From NCBI RefSeq assembly GCF_003086295.3, contig NC_092041.1:94141827-94205826 (forward strand): a stretch of 64,000 nucleotides of DNA, given 5' to 3'. This document shows, piece after piece, positions 62,270 to 64,000 of the stretch (positions within the stretch are counted from its first letter, which is position 1; each line of letters starts with the position of its first letter). Position numbers and translations under genes: made by a program. The stretch is from Arachis hypogaea. Its lineage: Eukaryota > Streptophyta > Magnoliopsida > Fabales > Fabaceae. A model generated the notes under the pieces. It searched no databases. It saw nothing but the letters and a program-made list of their open reading frames with translations, and was not told the origin of the DNA.

Positions 62270-64000
62270 TTGACCTTAGAAACTAGACCAATCTAATAAT
62301 AACTCATTGCTAATATCAAAGAGAAGGGCATAATAAATATGAGGTCTAATGATACGAAAATAAAAGGATAAAGAAGACAAGAATTGAAATTGAATAGAAA
62401 AGATACATTGAAATTGAAATAAAAACAAAAAGGATAAGTTGAAATTGAGTACAAAGAGAATCACTCTACTTTCTACTCAATATCTTGATGCAACAAGAAA
62501 GGGACTCCTCAACCTAACTTGTCAACGCCATAATTTGGAAATTGAATCGAAAGGACTCTTCAACCTTCTACTCAATTTCCCGATGTAACAAGAGAGGGAT
62601 TCCTCAACCTCAATTGTCCATACCATGGTTTCATCACGAAACCAAAAAGGGATTTTGAAACCTCTAAAAATTCTATGCTATGACTACAATAGCTAAGGAG
62701 GTATTTATAACCTCTTATTAGGTTAAACAAAGAAAAACCCTAAAGCCCATAATCATAAGGCCCAATCTAGTAATTAAATAAACAAAAATCAAAATACATT
62801 AAATTAAAATATTCTAAAAATGTAAACTAATATCTTTTAAATAATACTTGAACTCTTCATATCTCGAACATTTGAAGCACGTATCATTCTCATCCTCTTC
62901 AAAAAAGATTCGTCCTCGAATGTTGTAGGTGGAAAAAATAGTATATGAAAAGGACAATAATTACAAGGAAGATAATTTATTTCTTTTTCTTTTTTTATAT
63001 ATTTCTTTTTCTTTTTTTATATATTTTTTTTCTCCTTTTTTTCTCTTTTTTTTTTCTACACTTTATGCTTTTTTTAATTTTTTTAAACAATAATGAAACG
63101 CAAACGGAAAATAAGAACACAAGAACATAAAGAAAGACACGACATACATTGGACTCTTTTTTTTTTAATTGATAAAAGAAGAACAGATATAGATTAATAA
63201 GAATTAATCTAATATGCGCTCTGATACCAAATGATACGAAAATAAAAGGATAAAGAAGACAAGAATTGAAATTGAATAGAAAAGATACATTGAAATTGAA
63301 ATAAAAACAAAAAGGATAAGTTGAAATTGAGTACAAAGAGAATCACTCTACTTTCTACTCAATATCTTGACGCAACAAGAAAGGGACTCCTCAACCTAAC
63401 TTGTCAACGCCATAATTTGGAAATTGAATCGAAGGGACTCTTCAACCTTCTACTCAATTCCCCGATGTAACAAGAGAGGGACTCCTCAACCTCAATTGTC
63501 CACACCATGGTTTCATCACGAAACCAAAAAGGGGTTTTGAAACCTCTAAAAATTCTATGCTACGACTACAATAGCTAAGGAGGTATTTATAACCTCTTAT
63601 TAGGTTAAAACAAAGAAAAACCCTAAAGCCCATAATCATAAGGCCCAATCTAGTAATTAAATAAACAAAAATCAAAATACATTAAATTAAAATATTTTAA
63701 AAATGTAAACTAATATCTTTTAAATAATACTTGAACTCTTCATATCTCGAACATTTGAAGCACGTATCATCTAAGGAAAGGTGTTATCCTTTCTTTGCCA
63801 AGTTATTAGCGACACCATTTGTTTTTCTTAAGGTGTGGACTCATTCAACTCTTTGGATATGTTCTGTTAGTAGGTCTATGTCTTTCAGTAGAGATTTGCA
63901 AGGTGAGTATATCTACATTCTTCTCTGATGAACTTAATGGCCATGCTTGAGTCCGATTCAACAATGACATGCGAAAACTCGTTGGCGACAACAATTTGGA
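62270..64000 (-). pseudogene. RNase H-domain (LINE-type) fragment, split by a TRIM
   Basis: On the minus strand 64000-63770 reads IVVANEFSHVIVESDSSMAI, KFIREE, then SLLKDIDLLTEHIQRVE, VHTLRKTNGVANNLAKKG. After the TRIM, 62344-62276 reads ALLFDISNELLLDWSSF and a stop. This is the C-terminal half of an RVT_3 RNase H domain (VESDS..A, then GVANNLAKK near the end), as found at the end of plant LINE ORF2 or in free-standing copies. Stops and small shifts (near 63880 and 63785) show it is not functional. The N-terminal part lies outside the window. Confidence 0.75.
62350..63769 (-). mobile_element. Complete TRIM retrotransposon, 1420 bp
   Basis: Two near-identical LTRs, 62350-62886 (537 bp) and 63232-63769 (538 bp), begin TGATACG and end CGTATCA, giving 7-bp inverted termini. 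On the minus strand the right LTR is followed by a tRNA-iMet primer binding site TGGTATCAGAGCGC (63229-63216). The purine-rich GAAGAGGATGAGAA directly precedes the left LTR. A perfect 5-bp duplication, TCTAA, flanks the element (62345-62349, 63770-63774). The interior is only 345 bp and has no coding capacity. It is unrelated in sequence to the TRIM at 43-239. Confidence 0.93.

Overview
This is nuclear plant DNA, almost certainly from a legume of the genus Arachis (peanut). Three things point there. Coding exons carry plant-type GT-AG introns. Most of the window is AT-rich intergenic sequence with ATT/TA microsatellites. The LTR at 30665-32254 matches, from memory, a very abundant peanut LTR. 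No rRNA, tRNA or CRISPR array was seen. All gene models are hand splices of the raw sequence; no database was searched.

Two real genes could be spliced completely, both on the minus strand. (1) 22131-17287: a 12-exon, 338-aa plastid HugZ/PPOX-like haem-degradation protein (HOZ, At3g03890-like). (2) 41080-37726: a 6-exon, 207-aa cytosolic APS kinase (APK3, At3g03900-like). Consecutive Arabidopsis locus numbers suggest conserved microsynteny, stretched here by about 15 kb of transposons. The third intron of the APS kinase has GA where the GT donor should be. A small 65-aa ORF of unknown function lies between them (35916-35719).

The rest is nested mobile DNA. 1-4871: edge of a TRIM element, then a long Gypsy-type LTR interrupted by a Pack-MULE carrying a PPR gene fragment. 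4872-17286: AT-rich DNA with a foldback MITE, a tandem duplication, and a MULE (14094-15364) that itself holds a hAT-type MITE. 22410-27420: a decayed L1-type LINE split by a solo TRIM LTR. 27900-33082: a decayed MULE transposase tail-to-tail with a plant-mobile-domain pseudogene, split by a 1590-bp solo LTR. 36358-36636: a MITE. 39015-39675: an RTE LINE tail in an APS kinase intron. 44995-55222: a very young non-coding LTR element (LARD) with two 3560-bp LTRs. 42100-60960: AT-rich repeat domain around that LARD. 60985-64000: LINE remnants, one interrupted by a complete 1420-bp TRIM.

Six insertions have target-site duplications readable by eye: Pack-MULE 10 bp, MULE 10 bp, hAT MITE 8 bp, and the solo TRIM LTR, LARD and complete TRIM 5 bp each; the solo LTR at 30665 also has 5 bp. 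The relative order of many insertions can therefore be read directly.
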